A stretch of 64,000 nucleotides of DNA from Paenibacillaceae bacterium (GCA_900766135.1 CAAFUF010000029.1:1-64000); one strand, 5' to 3'; numbered from the stretch's first letter, positions 53,794 to 63,245 are shown. Numbers and translations: made by a program. The notes: a model not told the origin generated them from the letters alone.

Positions 53794-53842
53794 AAAAAAG
53801 AGAGCGCCCTCTTTCCATAGAAAGAAGACACTCTCGCTCTCT
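53794..53842 (-). terminator. Terminator of the asnS-dnaD transcript
   Basis: AGAGAGCG arms enclose an inner CTTTC/GAAAG hairpin, with six T on the minus strand just past dnaD. Confidence 0.78.
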
Positions 53843-53854
53843 GATTTCGTTCGA

Positions 53855-54550
53855 TTAACGCATGCCTCCGCGGAACCGCTGCGCATAAGCTTTGACGTCC
53901 TCCGCCGTACGCACGCGATTGCGGCTCCATTCCAACAAAATCCGGTCAATGTACCGAAAATGGACCTTCCCGGCGAATACCGCTTCCTTCAACGCCAGCC
54001 GAATCAGCTCTTCCGGGTAACGGTCCTGATCCACCCAACCGGAAATGGTCTCGCATTCCATCGGTGAAAGCGGGCGAGCGAATTCTTTTTCGAAGATGAC
54101 GAACAGATTTCGTTCCTGCTCCTCCTGTGCTTCGGGTGCCGGGTCTGTCTCTGTCGTCCTACGGCCGGACGCATTCGGTTGCTGTGCAACCAGCCACTCG
54201 CCCAACCGCTTGTACATTCCGCTCAAATTGTAATGCTCCGAACGAATACCGGTCGCTTCGTCAACCGCTTCGTCGATGCTGATCCAGCCTTCCTTCAATA
54301 AACCGCGAATGACCGGGGCCAGCGTTCCGGGCGCCATGTCCATCCGCGATTCCAACTGCCCGATCGACGGAAAATCGTTGCGCTCGGCTTGTTTGAAAGC
54401 AAGCAGCTGGATCAGAAGCATCGCTTCCGTATCGCTTAAGCGGAGCTTGCGGTAATGAACTAACAGCGGGTATGGCACGTTCACCGTCCCCGCCTCCATC
54501 CCGAAAGCGATCCCCTTTGCCCAAGCGTTGTTGCTCTCATTCATGGCCAT
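53855..54550 (-). CDS. dnaD: DnaD-like replication initiation protein
   Basis: A 231-residue protein. The N-terminal winged-helix domain (about 20-105) helps primosome assembly. A linker rich in Pro/Glu/Gln follows. The C-terminal DnaB_2 domain (about 135-215) has the DRILLEWSRNRVRTAEDVKA segment near its end, which binds DNA. The ATG at 54550 has an AAAGGTGAG site. It follows asnS by 26 bp, as in Bacillus subtilis; nth, which usually comes next, does not. Confidence 0.92.
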   Translation of the reverse strand: MAMNESNNAWAKGIAFGMEAGTVNVPYPLLVHYRKLRLSDTEAMLLIQLLAFKQAERNDFPSIGQLESRMDMAPGTLAPVIRGLLKEGWISIDEAVDEATGIRSEHYNLSGMYKRLGEWLVAQQPNASGRRTTETDPAPEAQEEQERNLFVIFEKEFARPLSPMECETISGWVDQDRYPEELIRLALKEAVFAGKVHFRYIDRILLEWSRNRVRTAEDVKAYAQRFRGGMR

Positions 54551-54576
54551 AGATCAAGCTCACCTTTCAAAACCGC

Positions 54577-55872
54577 TTATGGATACAACCGGTACAAAGT
54601 CCGCGGGAACGGAATCGTCTCGCGCACGTGATCCAGGCCGCAAATCCAAGCGACCGTCCGCTCCAATCCGAGGCCGAAGCCGGAATGCGGCACCGAGCCG
54701 TATTGACGCAGGTCCAGGTACCATTGGTATGTTTCCGGCGACAGGTTATGCTCCTTGAAGCGTTCCTCCATCAGAGCCGGGTCGTCGATCCGCTGCGAGC
54801 CGCCGATGATCTCCCCGTAACCTTCCGGAGCAATCATATCGGCGCACAATACGACTTCAGGACGGTTCGGATCCGGCTTCATGTAGAAGGCCTTGATCCC
54901 TGCCGGATAATGCGTGATGAATACGGGCTTCTCGTAACGTTCGGCGATCGCCGTTTCATGCGGCGCCCCGAAATCCTCGCCCCAAGGAATATCAAAGCCT
55001 TGCGAATGCAGGTATTCGATCGCTTCGTCGTACGTGATCCTCGGGAACGGTGCCTGAATGCCTTCCAGCTTGGAAACGTCGCGACCCACCGCTTCGAGCT
55101 CGGTCCGGCAGTTTTTCAACACGGATTGCACCACATGGCTGATGAAGTTCTCCTGCACCTTCAAGCTTTCCTCATGATCGGTGAAAGCCATTTCCGGCTC
55201 GATCATCCAGAACTCGATCAAATGGCGGCGCGTCTTGGATTTCTCGGCGCGGAACGTCGGTCCGAAGGAATATACTTTCCCTAACGCCATCGCAGCGGCT
55301 TCCATATAAAGCTGTCCGCTTTGCGTCAAGTAGGCGTCTTCCTCGAAATATTTCGTATGGAACAGGTTGGTGGTCCCTTCCGCCGAAGTTGGGGTCAAGA
55401 TCGGCGGATCCACCAAAGTGAACCCGTTTTGGTCGAAAAACTCCTGCACGGCACGGATAATTTCAGCCCGGATCACCATAATCGCACGCTGCTTCGAGGA
55501 ACGAAGCCACAGGTGACGATGGTCCATCAGGAAATCGACCCCGTGTTCTTTTGGCGTAATCGGGTAGTTTTCGGTCAAATGAAGGATCTGGATCTCGGTT
55601 ACCGTCATTTCATAGCCGGATTGGCTTCGCGGTTCCTCGCGAATCACGCCCGTCACGTACATCGAAGATTCCTGGGTCAAGCTCTTGGCGTTGTTCCAGG
55701 TCTCCTCGGATACTTCATTCTTGACAACGACAGCTTGGATGTAGCCGGTCCCGTCGCGAAGCTGCAAAAATTGAATTTTGCCGCTGGAGCGTTTGTTGTT
55801 TAGCCAGCTGCCGATGATAACCGTTTCCCCGACATGCTCATTCACTTGACGAATCACAGTTTTGACCGCCAT
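54577..55872 (-). CDS. asnS: Asparaginyl-tRNA synthetase
   Basis: A 431-residue class IIb synthetase. The N-terminal OB-fold (about 15-105) binds the anticodon (VIIGSWLNNKRSSGKIQFLQ). Motif 2 is FGPTFRAEKSKTRRHL and motif 3 is GFGLGLERTVAWICGL. The full length matches family members. It leads the asnS-dnaD pair. No T-box precedes it; only 62 bp separate it from ackA. Confidence 0.96.
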   Translation of the reverse strand: MAVKTVIRQVNEHVGETVIIGSWLNNKRSSGKIQFLQLRDGTGYIQAVVVKNEVSEETWNNAKSLTQESSMYVTGVIREEPRSQSGYEMTVTEIQILHLTENYPITPKEHGVDFLMDHRHLWLRSSKQRAIMVIRAEIIRAVQEFFDQNGFTLVDPPILTPTSAEGTTNLFHTKYFEEDAYLTQSGQLYMEAAAMALGKVYSFGPTFRAEKSKTRRHLIEFWMIEPEMAFTDHEESLKVQENFISHVVQSVLKNCRTELEAVGRDVSKLEGIQAPFPRITYDEAIEYLHSQGFDIPWGEDFGAPHETAIAERYEKPVFITHYPAGIKAFYMKPDPNRPEVVLCADMIAPEGYGEIIGGSQRIDDPALMEERFKEHNLSPETYQWYLDLRQYGSVPHSGFGLGLERTVAWICGLDHVRETIPFPRTLYRLYP

Positions 55873-55934
55873 GCCTTTATCTCTCCTCTAACGATAACTA
55901 TATTGAAAACACAAAGGTTTAAATTCGCCGCGCT

Positions 55935-57140
55935 TTAGTTCGATTCCTGCACGATGTGCAGCGTATCGCGGGCAATCATCAGCTCTTCGTTCGTCGGGAT
56001 GACCAGAACCTCGACCTTGGAATTCGGAGTCGAAATCCGGCGTGGTTCCCCGGAACGGATCTTGTTCAGCTCTTTGTCCAGCTCGACGCCCAAATAGCTC
56101 AGGTTTTCGCAGGTTTTCTCGCGGACGATCGCCGAGTTTTCGCCGACGCCGGCCGTAAAGACGATCACGTCCACGCCGTTCATGGCGGCGGCGTAAGCAC
56201 CGATATATTTGCGCAGGCGATATTCGTACATTTCGAACGCCAGCGTTTCATTCGGTTGGCCGGCTTCCCATCCGTCCGTAATGTCCCGCATGTCGCTGCT
56301 GCTGCCAGAGATCGCGAGCAGACCGCTATGCTTGTTCAGCATCGAGTTGACTTCGCTGATGGACAACTCTTCCTTGTTCATGACGAAGGTAACGACCGTC
56401 GGATCCAAGTCACCGCTGCGCGTCCCCATCATCAAGCCTTCCAAGGGCGTCAGACCCATGGAGGTATCGACCGATACGCCGCCTTTGACGGCGGTCAAGC
56501 TGGCGCCGTTCCCGATGTGGCAAGTAATGATCTTCAGGTCTTCGATCGGACGGTTCAGATATTCCGCTGCCATGCGGCTGACATATTGATGCGAGGTACC
56601 ATGTGCGCCATAACGACGGATGCGGTGTTTCTTGTACAGAACTCTCGGAATCGGGTACAAATACACCTTCTCATCCATGGTTTGATGGAAAGCCGTATCA
56701 AAGGCCACCACGTTCGGAACGCCCGGCATGTTGGCTTCGGAGGCATTAATCCCCATGATTGCCGGCGGGTTATGAAGCGGCGCCAAGTCGAACAGGCGGC
56801 GGATTTCGGCTTTGACTTCCGGCGTGACCAGGGCGGAACCTTTAAACGCCTCGCCACCATGCACGACGCGGTGACCCACCGCTTGAATCTCGTCAACCGA
56901 GCCCAGAACGCCATGCTCCTTGTCCGTCAATTTCTCAAGCACTTTGCGGATCGCCGTCGTATGCTCCAGAATTTCGCTGACTTCCGTCACTTCCTCTTTA
57001 CCGGTCGGCTTATGCGTCAAAATGGACGAATCCATGCCGATCCGTTCGACCAAGCCTTTGGCCAGAACCGATTCGTCGGTCATATCGTACAGCTGGTATT
57101 TCAGGGAAGAGCTTCCCGCATTAATTACTAACAGTTTCAC
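55935..57140 (-). CDS. ackA: Acetate kinase
   Basis: A 401-residue enzyme that interconverts acetyl phosphate and acetate with ATP. Signatures are LVINAGSSSLKYQLYD at the start and ITCHIGNGASLTAVKGG; the acetyl-binding FDTAFHQTM and catalytic motifs are intact. Its start overlaps the stop of the dehydrogenase gene (ATGA), so the two are co-translated. Confidence 0.97.
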   Translation of the reverse strand: MKLLVINAGSSSLKYQLYDMTDESVLAKGLVERIGMDSSILTHKPTGKEEVTEVSEILEHTTAIRKVLEKLTDKEHGVLGSVDEIQAVGHRVVHGGEAFKGSALVTPEVKAEIRRLFDLAPLHNPPAIMGINASEANMPGVPNVVAFDTAFHQTMDEKVYLYPIPRVLYKKHRIRRYGAHGTSHQYVSRMAAEYLNRPIEDLKIITCHIGNGASLTAVKGGVSVDTSMGLTPLEGLMMGTRSGDLDPTVVTFVMNKEELSISEVNSMLNKHSGLLAISGSSSDMRDITDGWEAGQPNETLAFEMYEYRLRKYIGAYAAAMNGVDVIVFTAGVGENSAIVREKTCENLSYLGVELDKELNKIRSGEPRRISTPNSKVEVLVIPTNEELMIARDTLHIVQESN

Positions 57141-58009
57141 AGCCGGTCACCGTCCTTATCGTATTTGAAGAAACCTTCGCCCGTTTTAACGCCCAAACTG
57201 CCGGCGCGTACCATTTTCTTGAGCACGAAGGAAGGACGGTATTTCAATTCGCCGAATTCGCGGAACATGCGTTCCAATGCAGCCAAGACCGAATCCAAAC
57301 CAAAGCGGTCGGCCATTTCCAGCGGCCCGTATTGGAATTGGTAGCCCATGCGCATAGCTTCGTCGATCTCTTCCGCGGAAGCTACGCCTTCACCGAGGAC
57401 GTGCAGAGCTTCATTGATCATAACGCAAATAATCCGGGAGGTAACAAAGCCCGGGGATTCGTAAACCATGATGCCGCGTTTCTCCACAACCTCTTCCACG
57501 AAACGTTTCGTTTCCTCGAACGTCGAATCCGAAGTTTTCAAGCCGCGAATAATTTCCACCAGATTGATTTTGGCAACGGGATAAATGAAGTGCATGCCGA
57601 TGACGCGCTCCGGATACTTCGTTCCGCCGGCGATTTCGGTCAAACTAAGCGTCGATGTGTTGCTTGCTAAAATGATGTTGCTTGGACAAACTTGATCCAA
57701 CTGCATGAATACCTCTTTTTTGGCATTCAAATCCTCCGAAATGGTCTCGATCACCATGTCGCAGGTTCCGAGTTCGGCAAAATGAGTTACTTTATGGATA
57801 CGGGATAAGATCAGTTTCTTCTCCGCTTTCGTGATTGCCCACTTCTCGAGCTGTTTATCCAGACTCGTCTCGATCATGCTGTAAGCATGATCCAGTTTAT
57901 CGGCTGTCTCCTCCACGAGCAGCACGTCCAGTCCTTTAGCCGCCAGCATTTCGCTGATGCCTTGACCCATCGTACCGCCGCCGATGACCCCTATTCGTTT
58001 GTAGTTCAT
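57137..58009 (-). CDS. 3-hydroxyacyl-CoA (3-hydroxybutyryl-CoA) dehydrogenase
   Basis: A 290-residue enzyme. The NAD-binding motif IGVIGGGTMGQGISEM lies near residue 6. The catalytic Asn/Ser region is SNTSTLSLTEI and the His is in RVIGMHFIYPVAKINLVEII. The C-terminal domain has the PGFVTSRIICVMINEA helix. The ATG at 58009 has a GAGAGGA site. Coupling to ackA suggests a joint role in short-chain acyl-CoA or butanoate metabolism; the exact substrate is inferred. Confidence 0.9.
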   Translation of the reverse strand: MNYKRIGVIGGGTMGQGISEMLAAKGLDVLLVEETADKLDHAYSMIETSLDKQLEKWAITKAEKKLILSRIHKVTHFAELGTCDMVIETISEDLNAKKEVFMQLDQVCPSNIILASNTSTLSLTEIAGGTKYPERVIGMHFIYPVAKINLVEIIRGLKTSDSTFEETKRFVEEVVEKRGIMVYESPGFVTSRIICVMINEALHVLGEGVASAEEIDEAMRMGYQFQYGPLEMADRFGLDSVLAALERMFREFGELKYRPSFVLKKMVRAGSLGVKTGEGFFKYDKDGDRL

Positions 58010-58121
58010 GGTCCTCTCGCTCCATCCTTTCATCGTCTGTACATAATATGGTTTCCCAGATGTCGAATCATACATCTTCTTACACCCAACATATAATAAT
58101 ATCTTAGCACGAAGAAAAAGT

Positions 58122-58156
58122 AAAAAAAAATAACCGGCATCATGAATTATGCCGGT
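58122..58156 (-). terminator. Terminator overlapping the end of the FtsH-like gene
   Basis: ACCGGCAT/ATGCCGGT hairpin spanning the stop codon, followed by ATTTTTTTTTA on the minus strand. Confidence 0.82.
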
Positions 58157-59652
58157 AAATGGACGCTGTCACGAAATTGACAACGGAATTGCTCGCCGGA
58201 GAGGCGTTCTTCTTTTAAAAGGATGTCGAGGGATTTGTCGAAAACCGCCGAATGCTGTTGCAGCATTTCTTTTGTTTTTGCGGCAAGATCCTCTAATATC
58301 CGCGTATTTTCGTTCATCAACACTTCGGTGGTCACCATGTCCATGTTGACGATCCCCAGCCGGGTCAGCCCGGACGTCATCATCGTATGCACGATCTTTA
58401 ACGCCTGCTCGAAATCGTTGCTTGACCCGGTACTGCGTCCGCCGTAATAGATTTCTTCCGCTGCCGCGCCGGCCAAAGCGATCATGATCTGGCCTTCCAG
58501 ATAGGACTTGGTGTACAAGTACTTCTCGTCCTGCGGATTGTGCCGGACATAACCAAGCGCTCTGCCGCGCGGGCTCAAAGCTACTTGGCTGACGCTGCCC
58601 GGGGCGACAACCTCGGCGGCGATCGCATGGCCCAGCTCGTGGATGGCGACGCGGCGCTTCTCTTCTTCGGCAGCCTGCCGGTCCGTCTGCTCGCCCATCA
58701 GCACTTTATCGATCGCCATCGACAAATGCGCTTGCGTGATTTGATCGACCTCATCGCGCATCGCGTAAATCGCCGCTTCATTCATGACGCTCTCCAGCTG
58801 CGCGCCGGAAAAGCCATACGATTCCTCGGCGATTTTGTCCAAATCGACGCCATCATGCAGCGGTTTGTTGCCCGCATGAAGCTCGAGGATATGACGGCGG
58901 CCCTTCTTGTCCGGCAGATCAACCTGAATATGCCGGTCAAAACGGCCGGGACGCAGCAAAGCGCTGTCCAGCATCTCCTTGCGGTTCGTCGCGGCGATCA
59001 ACAGAATCCGCGGCGTGTCGGAGGAATAAATCCCATCCATTTCCGTTAACAGCTGGTTTAGCGTTTGATCGTATTCGCGTTGCTGTCCGCCTTCCCTTTT
59101 GCCGCCGATGACTTCGATTTCGTCGATAAAAATAACTGCATTTTCTTTATTTTCCTTGGCCGCGCGAGTTCTCGCCTCTTTAAACAAATCACGAATCCGG
59201 CTTGCCCCTACCCCGACGTACATTTCAACGAATTCACTGCCCGAGGCCGCGACGAATACGGCGTTCGTGTAATGCGCAGCCGCTTTGGCGAGCAGCGTTT
59301 TCCCGGTTCCCGGAGGCCCCGTCAAGAGAATCCCTTTGATCGGCCGAATGCCGAACTTGCTGATTTCATCTTGGCGCACCATAAAATCCAGCGCTTCGCG
59401 CAGTTCCTGCTTGGCGCTCTCCTGTCCGCCGATCTGCTCAAAGGTCAGTTTCGCCGGCCCCCGCTTTTTGCGTTTCCGTTCCTGAGAGGCTCCGATCGTA
59501 ATGCCGCCTCCGCGCATTTTGATGGCCGCAAACAACGCGCCGAACAACACCATGGCCACGACGAGCGGTACCACGTTAACGCCGGTCACCGCCAGGAAGA
59601 CGATCAGGACCGGAATAAAGCCGATCGCGGCTTCGATCATCCATTTACGCAT
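58147..59652 (-). CDS. FtsH-like AAA+ membrane metalloprotease lacking the extracytoplasmic domain
   Basis: A 501-residue protein. Two membrane helices (about 9-24 and 28-44) are separated by only a few residues, where FtsH normally has about 75 residues outside. The AAA+ domain has Walker A TGPPGTGKT (111-119), Walker B IFIDEIE and the second region of homology ATNRKEMLDSALLRPGRFDR. The zinc motif is HELGH (338-342), with Asp in GSSNDFEQA. It is shorter than house-keeping FtsH (about 640-690), so probably a paralogue. It overlaps the partner gene by 8 bp. Confidence 0.88.
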   Translation of the reverse strand: MRKWMIEAAIGFIPVLIVFLAVTGVNVVPLVVAMVLFGALFAAIKMRGGGITIGASQERKRKKRGPAKLTFEQIGGQESAKQELREALDFMVRQDEISKFGIRPIKGILLTGPPGTGKTLLAKAAAHYTNAVFVAASGSEFVEMYVGVGASRIRDLFKEARTRAAKENKENAVIFIDEIEVIGGKREGGQQREYDQTLNQLLTEMDGIYSSDTPRILLIAATNRKEMLDSALLRPGRFDRHIQVDLPDKKGRRHILELHAGNKPLHDGVDLDKIAEESYGFSGAQLESVMNEAAIYAMRDEVDQITQAHLSMAIDKVLMGEQTDRQAAEEEKRRVAIHELGHAIAAEVVAPGSVSQVALSPRGRALGYVRHNPQDEKYLYTKSYLEGQIMIALAGAAAEEIYYGGRSTGSSNDFEQALKIVHTMMTSGLTRLGIVNMDMVTTEVLMNENTRILEDLAAKTKEMLQQHSAVFDKSLDILLKEERLSGEQFRCQFRDSVHLPA

Positions 59653-60178
59653 TCGGCCATACCCCCATCCGTTCCGGCGTGCGCGGCAAAATCACGAATT
59701 TACTATATTGTCCGTCCGTTAAGGTGATATAAACGTTCTTATCATCCATCTCCGCCGTTGCCTTCAACTTGCTGTTTTCTTGCTCCATCTGCTGCAGAGC
59801 CGCGGTAATTTGCGTATACTGCTTGTTCTCCATCGCCTGGGCAACGGTAAACAACGCATTTTCCCATAACTGGTCAAGCTCCGGAGAAGAATGATCCTCT
59901 ACGTCCAGCTTCAACGTTCGGTTGCCGATTTGCTCTTTCCCGTTCTGCTCGATCTGCCGAACCAAAGCGCCGAGATCCGTTCCCGGCTCCAACTTCAGCT
60001 GCAGCGCCAACTCATCCGGTCTAATGTCCATCTCTACATGATTTACGCCTTCCACGCTTTTTACGATATTCTCCAGCGGACGCTCAATCGCCCACTGCCG
60101 ATATAGGAACCATCCACCAAACAACACGAGGGCGGAAATGGCGATGCTTGCAGCAATTGGTCCAATACGCAGTTTCAC
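59645..60178 (-). CDS. Small membrane-anchored protein coupled to the FtsH-like protease
   Basis: I do not recognise this 177-residue protein. It has one N-terminal membrane helix (about 8-27, IAASIAISALVLFGGWFLY) and a hydrophilic domain that should lie outside the cytoplasm, with alternating strands and a helical middle. The GTG/ATG start at 60178 has a GGGGGACA site. Overlap with the protease gene suggests a shared complex or function: adaptor, regulator, or a detached outside domain. Confidence 0.7.
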   Translation of the reverse strand: MKLRIGPIAASIAISALVLFGGWFLYRQWAIERPLENIVKSVEGVNHVEMDIRPDELALQLKLEPGTDLGALVRQIEQNGKEQIGNRTLKLDVEDHSSPELDQLWENALFTVAQAMENKQYTQITAALQQMEQENSKLKATAEMDDKNVYITLTDGQYSKFVILPRTPERMGVWPNA

Positions 60179-60215
60179 GTGATGTCCCCCTTATCTATAG
60201 TCATTAATTCTTTGA

Positions 60216-60269
60216 TATATCAATTCGTATATCAAAACTACAAATAAGAGTATATCACATCGTATATCA
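60216..60269. promoter_or_regulatory. Four TATATCA iterons upstream of the protease operon
   Basis: TATATCA occurs at 60216-60222, 60228-60234, 60251-60257 and 60263-60269 (steps 12, 23, 12 bp). The first lies in the palindrome TTGATATATCAA. A possible minus-strand promoter, TTGATA-18-TATAGA, overlaps them. Likely a binding site for an unknown regulator. Confidence 0.5.
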
Positions 60270-60330
60270 AATATCGAAAGAAAGTGTGAAGAAATTTAAA
60301 ATTTGAAGCTAGTAGTTCTACCCCGAAATG

Positions 60331-61332
60331 CTACATATTCTCAAGCATTGCCGGCAAGTCGTTGATATGCTCAGCCAGCCAATCCATCTCCTTGGCAAAT
60401 CTAGCGGGGGGCGGGCTATGTAGCTCCATATGATCATGGATCCACCAGACGCTTTCCATGTACCACAGCATTTGCAGGGAATTCGTTAAAAATCGTTCTT
60501 CGGTAGCGGATGTTCCTACCTGTCTATATCCCTCCATAAAAGCCGAAGCCAAAGACAAGTCCAACGTATCGCGAAATGCGCAAGACATGACGGCACGGGC
60601 AACATCCAGCCGGGGAAAATCATAATTGAGCCGATCGAAATCCAGAACTGCAGCAACGGTGCTTTCATCAAACAACAAGTTATCCACCCAAAGATCGCGA
60701 TGAGCCCAGCCGGGTTCCATCCATTCAAAACACCCCAGATCGACGTTTTCCGTAGCGATCCGTTGGGTTTCGATTAAGGCGAGCTCTTGGGCATTACCGC
60801 TGCTCTGAGCTTGAACCTGAAGTTCAATCCAATGCTTCAATCTCTCTTCGCGGGGCGGAGGACAAAACAGGGGGGAGTTCTTCCGACCCAACGTTCCATC
60901 ATTAAGCATCCGATGCATTTGACCCGTGATCCGGCCCAAATCATAGATTTGGCGGATGTTGGCTTGTCCCGGCGGAACAAGTTGCCCTTGACAATAACCC
61001 ATCACAATGAATTTCTCGCCGTTCGCCGACTCAAGCATCAGTTCTCCGTTCGAAGCAAGGAGCTTCGGGCATGGAAAACCCCGCTCGCTTAATCGCAACT
61101 GCTGAGCCAAAGCCAACTTCAACGTTTCCGGTTTATATGACTTAAATCGTTCCCGATGATATTGCTTTAGTATAAAGTCTCCGAAATCCGTGGCAATTTT
61201 CCATTTATAATTCAACCAACCTCTTCTGATCGGAATAGCCTGCCTGACGGGACTGGAGAAATGATGGGCAAACGCTAGCTTTAATTCATCCAAAACCCTT
61301 TCCTCTTGCCATGCTTGATCGAGCAGTTCCAA
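60331..61332 (-). CDS. Aminoglycoside-phosphotransferase/CotS-like kinase
   Basis: A 333-residue kinase-fold protein. The catalytic HRDLWVDNLLF (about 212-222) and metal-binding AVLDFDRLNYDFPRLD (about 230-245) motifs of the APH family are intact. The nucleotide lobe has GWLNYKWKIATDFGDFILKQ. Similar proteins in spore formers are coat-associated (CotS/CotI), so a sporulation role is possible, but the substrate is unknown. Confidence 0.82.
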   Translation of the reverse strand: MELLDQAWQEERVLDELKLAFAHHFSSPVRQAIPIRRGWLNYKWKIATDFGDFILKQYHRERFKSYKPETLKLALAQQLRLSERGFPCPKLLASNGELMLESANGEKFIVMGYCQGQLVPPGQANIRQIYDLGRITGQMHRMLNDGTLGRKNSPLFCPPPREERLKHWIELQVQAQSSGNAQELALIETQRIATENVDLGCFEWMEPGWAHRDLWVDNLLFDESTVAAVLDFDRLNYDFPRLDVARAVMSCAFRDTLDLSLASAFMEGYRQVGTSATEERFLTNSLQMLWYMESVWWIHDHMELHSPPPARFAKEMDWLAEHINDLPAMLENM

Positions 61333-61345
61333 GCCGGTCCCTCCT

Positions 61346-61402
61346 TAAAAATAAAACGGTCCCGCCATTCAGGCTTTCGCCTAAACCTCGAAACCGTTTA
61401 TA
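61346..61402 (-). terminator. Terminator of the TseB-like gene
   Basis: AAACGGT/ACCGTTT outer arms, inner AGGC/GCCT, with a TATTTTTA tail on the minus strand. Confidence 0.65.
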
Positions 61403-61432
61403 CGTGAACGATCCATCGATTCCAACTTCCCG

Positions 61433-61918
61433 TCAGCGATTCGGCAGGGTAAATACTTCCGGCAGCGGTTCGCCGGTCGTAAAGCTGAAGAACCGGTAGT
61501 AATGATGATCCTTCTGCTGGTAGAACAACTGCCAGACCAGTTGGTTGTTATAAATCCCCGGCAACAGCCGAACGACCCGGATGCCGGGCAGCGATTGTTT
61601 GATGATCGCACGGATCTGACTCTCGGATTTCCCTTCCGACAGTAAACGCACCTCCGGGTCTTGTCCTTCCGGAAGCCATACCATCATTTTGCGGCCGGAT
61701 TCGTCCTCCCCCTGTACCACCCAGGTAACTTCATCCCATACCGACTTCCACACTTCGTCGCCCCGGACCAGATCCGTCTCCTGCTTCGCCTGCTGGATGG
61801 CAGCTCTTTCGGCTCTCCACGTATCCTCATGAATGTATAAATAAAACCGGTGGAGTCCGAGGAGCATGATCAACAGGATCACGATGGACAGCAGGATCCA
61901 TTGGGTTCGCTTCCTCAA
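61433..61918 (-). CDS. TseB-like (YpmB/DUF5590) membrane protein
   Basis: A 161-residue protein with an N-terminal membrane anchor (about 6-25) and an outside YpmB/DUF5590 region that includes WLPEGQDPEVRLLSEGKSES and FTTGEPLPEV. Bacillus TseB modulates cell-wall elongation. A TTG start at 61918 is proposed (GGAAAGGAAG site, 6 bp spacing); the longer frame to 62005 would run into mtaD. ypmB-asnS-dnaD linkage exists in Bacillus subtilis and is partly kept here. Confidence 0.8.
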   Translation of the reverse strand: MRKRTQWILLSIVILLIMLLGLHRFYLYIHEDTWRAERAAIQQAKQETDLVRGDEVWKSVWDEVTWVVQGEDESGRKMMVWLPEGQDPEVRLLSEGKSESQIRAIIKQSLPGIRVVRLLPGIYNNQLVWQLFYQQKDHHYYRFFSFTTGEPLPEVFTLPNR

Positions 61919-61946
61919 CCTACTCTTCCTTTCCCATCCTAGCGTA

Positions 61947-63245
61947 TTACCGTGCCAGCAGTCCCTCGAATGCCGCTTGCGCGTCATGCCGGATGCGTTC
62001 CTCATCCAGCGTCAGGCAGGCTCCGTGTTTGACGACCTGTTTACCGTTCACCCATACATGCTCCACGTCTTTGGGTCCAGCGGAATAAACGGTGTGGGAG
62101 ATGAAATCCGTTTTCGGCAGGAAATGGGCTTGCTCCGTATTCAAGGCGATGAAATCCGCCTTCATGCCGGCGGCAAGCTTCCCGATATTCGGCAAAAAGA
62201 CCGATTTCGCGCCGTATTCCGTCCCCATCTTGAGCGCTTCGAGCGCCGGAACCGCCGTTGGATCGCCGGATACGCCTTTATGAATCAGCGCGGTCAAGCG
62301 AATCTCCTCCAGCATGTCCAGGTTATTGTTGCTGGCTGCACCGTCCGTACCCAGCGATACGACGACGCCTTTTTTCAACAGTTCCGGAACGCGGGCTACA
62401 CCGCTGGCCAGCTTCAGGTTGCTGCCCGGGTTATGCGAGATAGCAACGCGATGTGCGGCCAAGACGTCGATTTCTTCGTCTGTCAAATGCACGGCATGGG
62501 CGAGCAGCGTCGGGCGAGAGAACATCCCCAGCTTTCGCAGATGCTCTACCGGGCGAACGCCGTAATCGTTCACGTTCTGCTCCACTTCGGCGCGCGTCTC
62601 CGACATGTGCGTATGCATCGGCAGGTCCAGGTCATGCGCGGCTTGAACGAATTTCTCGATGAAAGCCGGCGGACAAGTGTATGGCGCATGCGGCGACATC
62701 ATCGTGGTGATGCGGCCTTCTGCCTTGCCGTGCCAGTTCCGGGCAAAAGCGATAGCTTCTTTCAGCTTGTGCTCCTGCTCCTCCGGGGAGCACAACCCAA
62801 TTGCCCCGCGCATCAGGACGGCGCGAATGCCGGATTCCTCCACGACCTTGGCCACTTCATCCATGTGATCGTACATATCCAGGAACGTGGTGGTACCGCC
62901 CTTGAGCATTTCCAGTACGGACAACGCTGTTCCGGCGTAAACATTAGCGGCGGTAAACTTGGCTTCCATCGGCCACATTTTTTCCTGCAGCCAGGTTTGC
63001 AGCACCATATCATCCCCGTAGCCGCGCAGCAGCGACATCGCCGCATGGCCGTGAGTATTGATCAGTCCCGGCAGGAACAATAATCCTTTGCCGTCAAACG
63101 TCTCGGCGCCTTCCACGCCTTCCGGGCGTTCCTCGCCGATATAGGTGATCATGTCGCCTTCAACGAGCATATATCCGTGAATTACGGGACGATCCGTTTC
63201 CATTACGGCAAACGTCCCGTTCTTGATTAACCATTTACGACTCAT
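61947..63245 (-). CDS. mtaD: 5-methylthioadenosine/S-adenosylhomocysteine deaminase
   Basis: A 432-residue amidohydrolase. Metal ligands are in LINTHGHAAMSLLRGYGDD, PMHTHMSET, HAVHLTDEE and SLGTDGAASNNNLDML. These are the features of MtaD-type enzymes, which deaminate MTA or SAH to the inosine forms; other cytosine/guanine-type substrates cannot be excluded. Its start overlaps the rex stop (ATGA). Confidence 0.88.
   Translation of the reverse strand: MSRKWLIKNGTFAVMETDRPVIHGYMLVEGDMITYIGEERPEGVEGAETFDGKGLLFLPGLINTHGHAAMSLLRGYGDDMVLQTWLQEKMWPMEAKFTAANVYAGTALSVLEMLKGGTTTFLDMYDHMDEVAKVVEESGIRAVLMRGAIGLCSPEEQEHKLKEAIAFARNWHGKAEGRITTMMSPHAPYTCPPAFIEKFVQAAHDLDLPMHTHMSETRAEVEQNVNDYGVRPVEHLRKLGMFSRPTLLAHAVHLTDEEIDVLAAHRVAISHNPGSNLKLASGVARVPELLKKGVVVSLGTDGAASNNNLDMLEEIRLTALIHKGVSGDPTAVPALEALKMGTEYGAKSVFLPNIGKLAAGMKADFIALNTEQAHFLPKTDFISHTVYSAGPKDVEHVWVNGKQVVKHGACLTLDEERIRHDAQAAFEGLLAR

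Noticed and set aside
55956..57131. 391-codon plus-strand open frame
   Set aside because: Antisense to acetate kinase; shadow composition.
61866..63083. 405-codon plus-strand open frame
   Set aside because: Antisense to mtaD, whose metal-binding motifs are intact.
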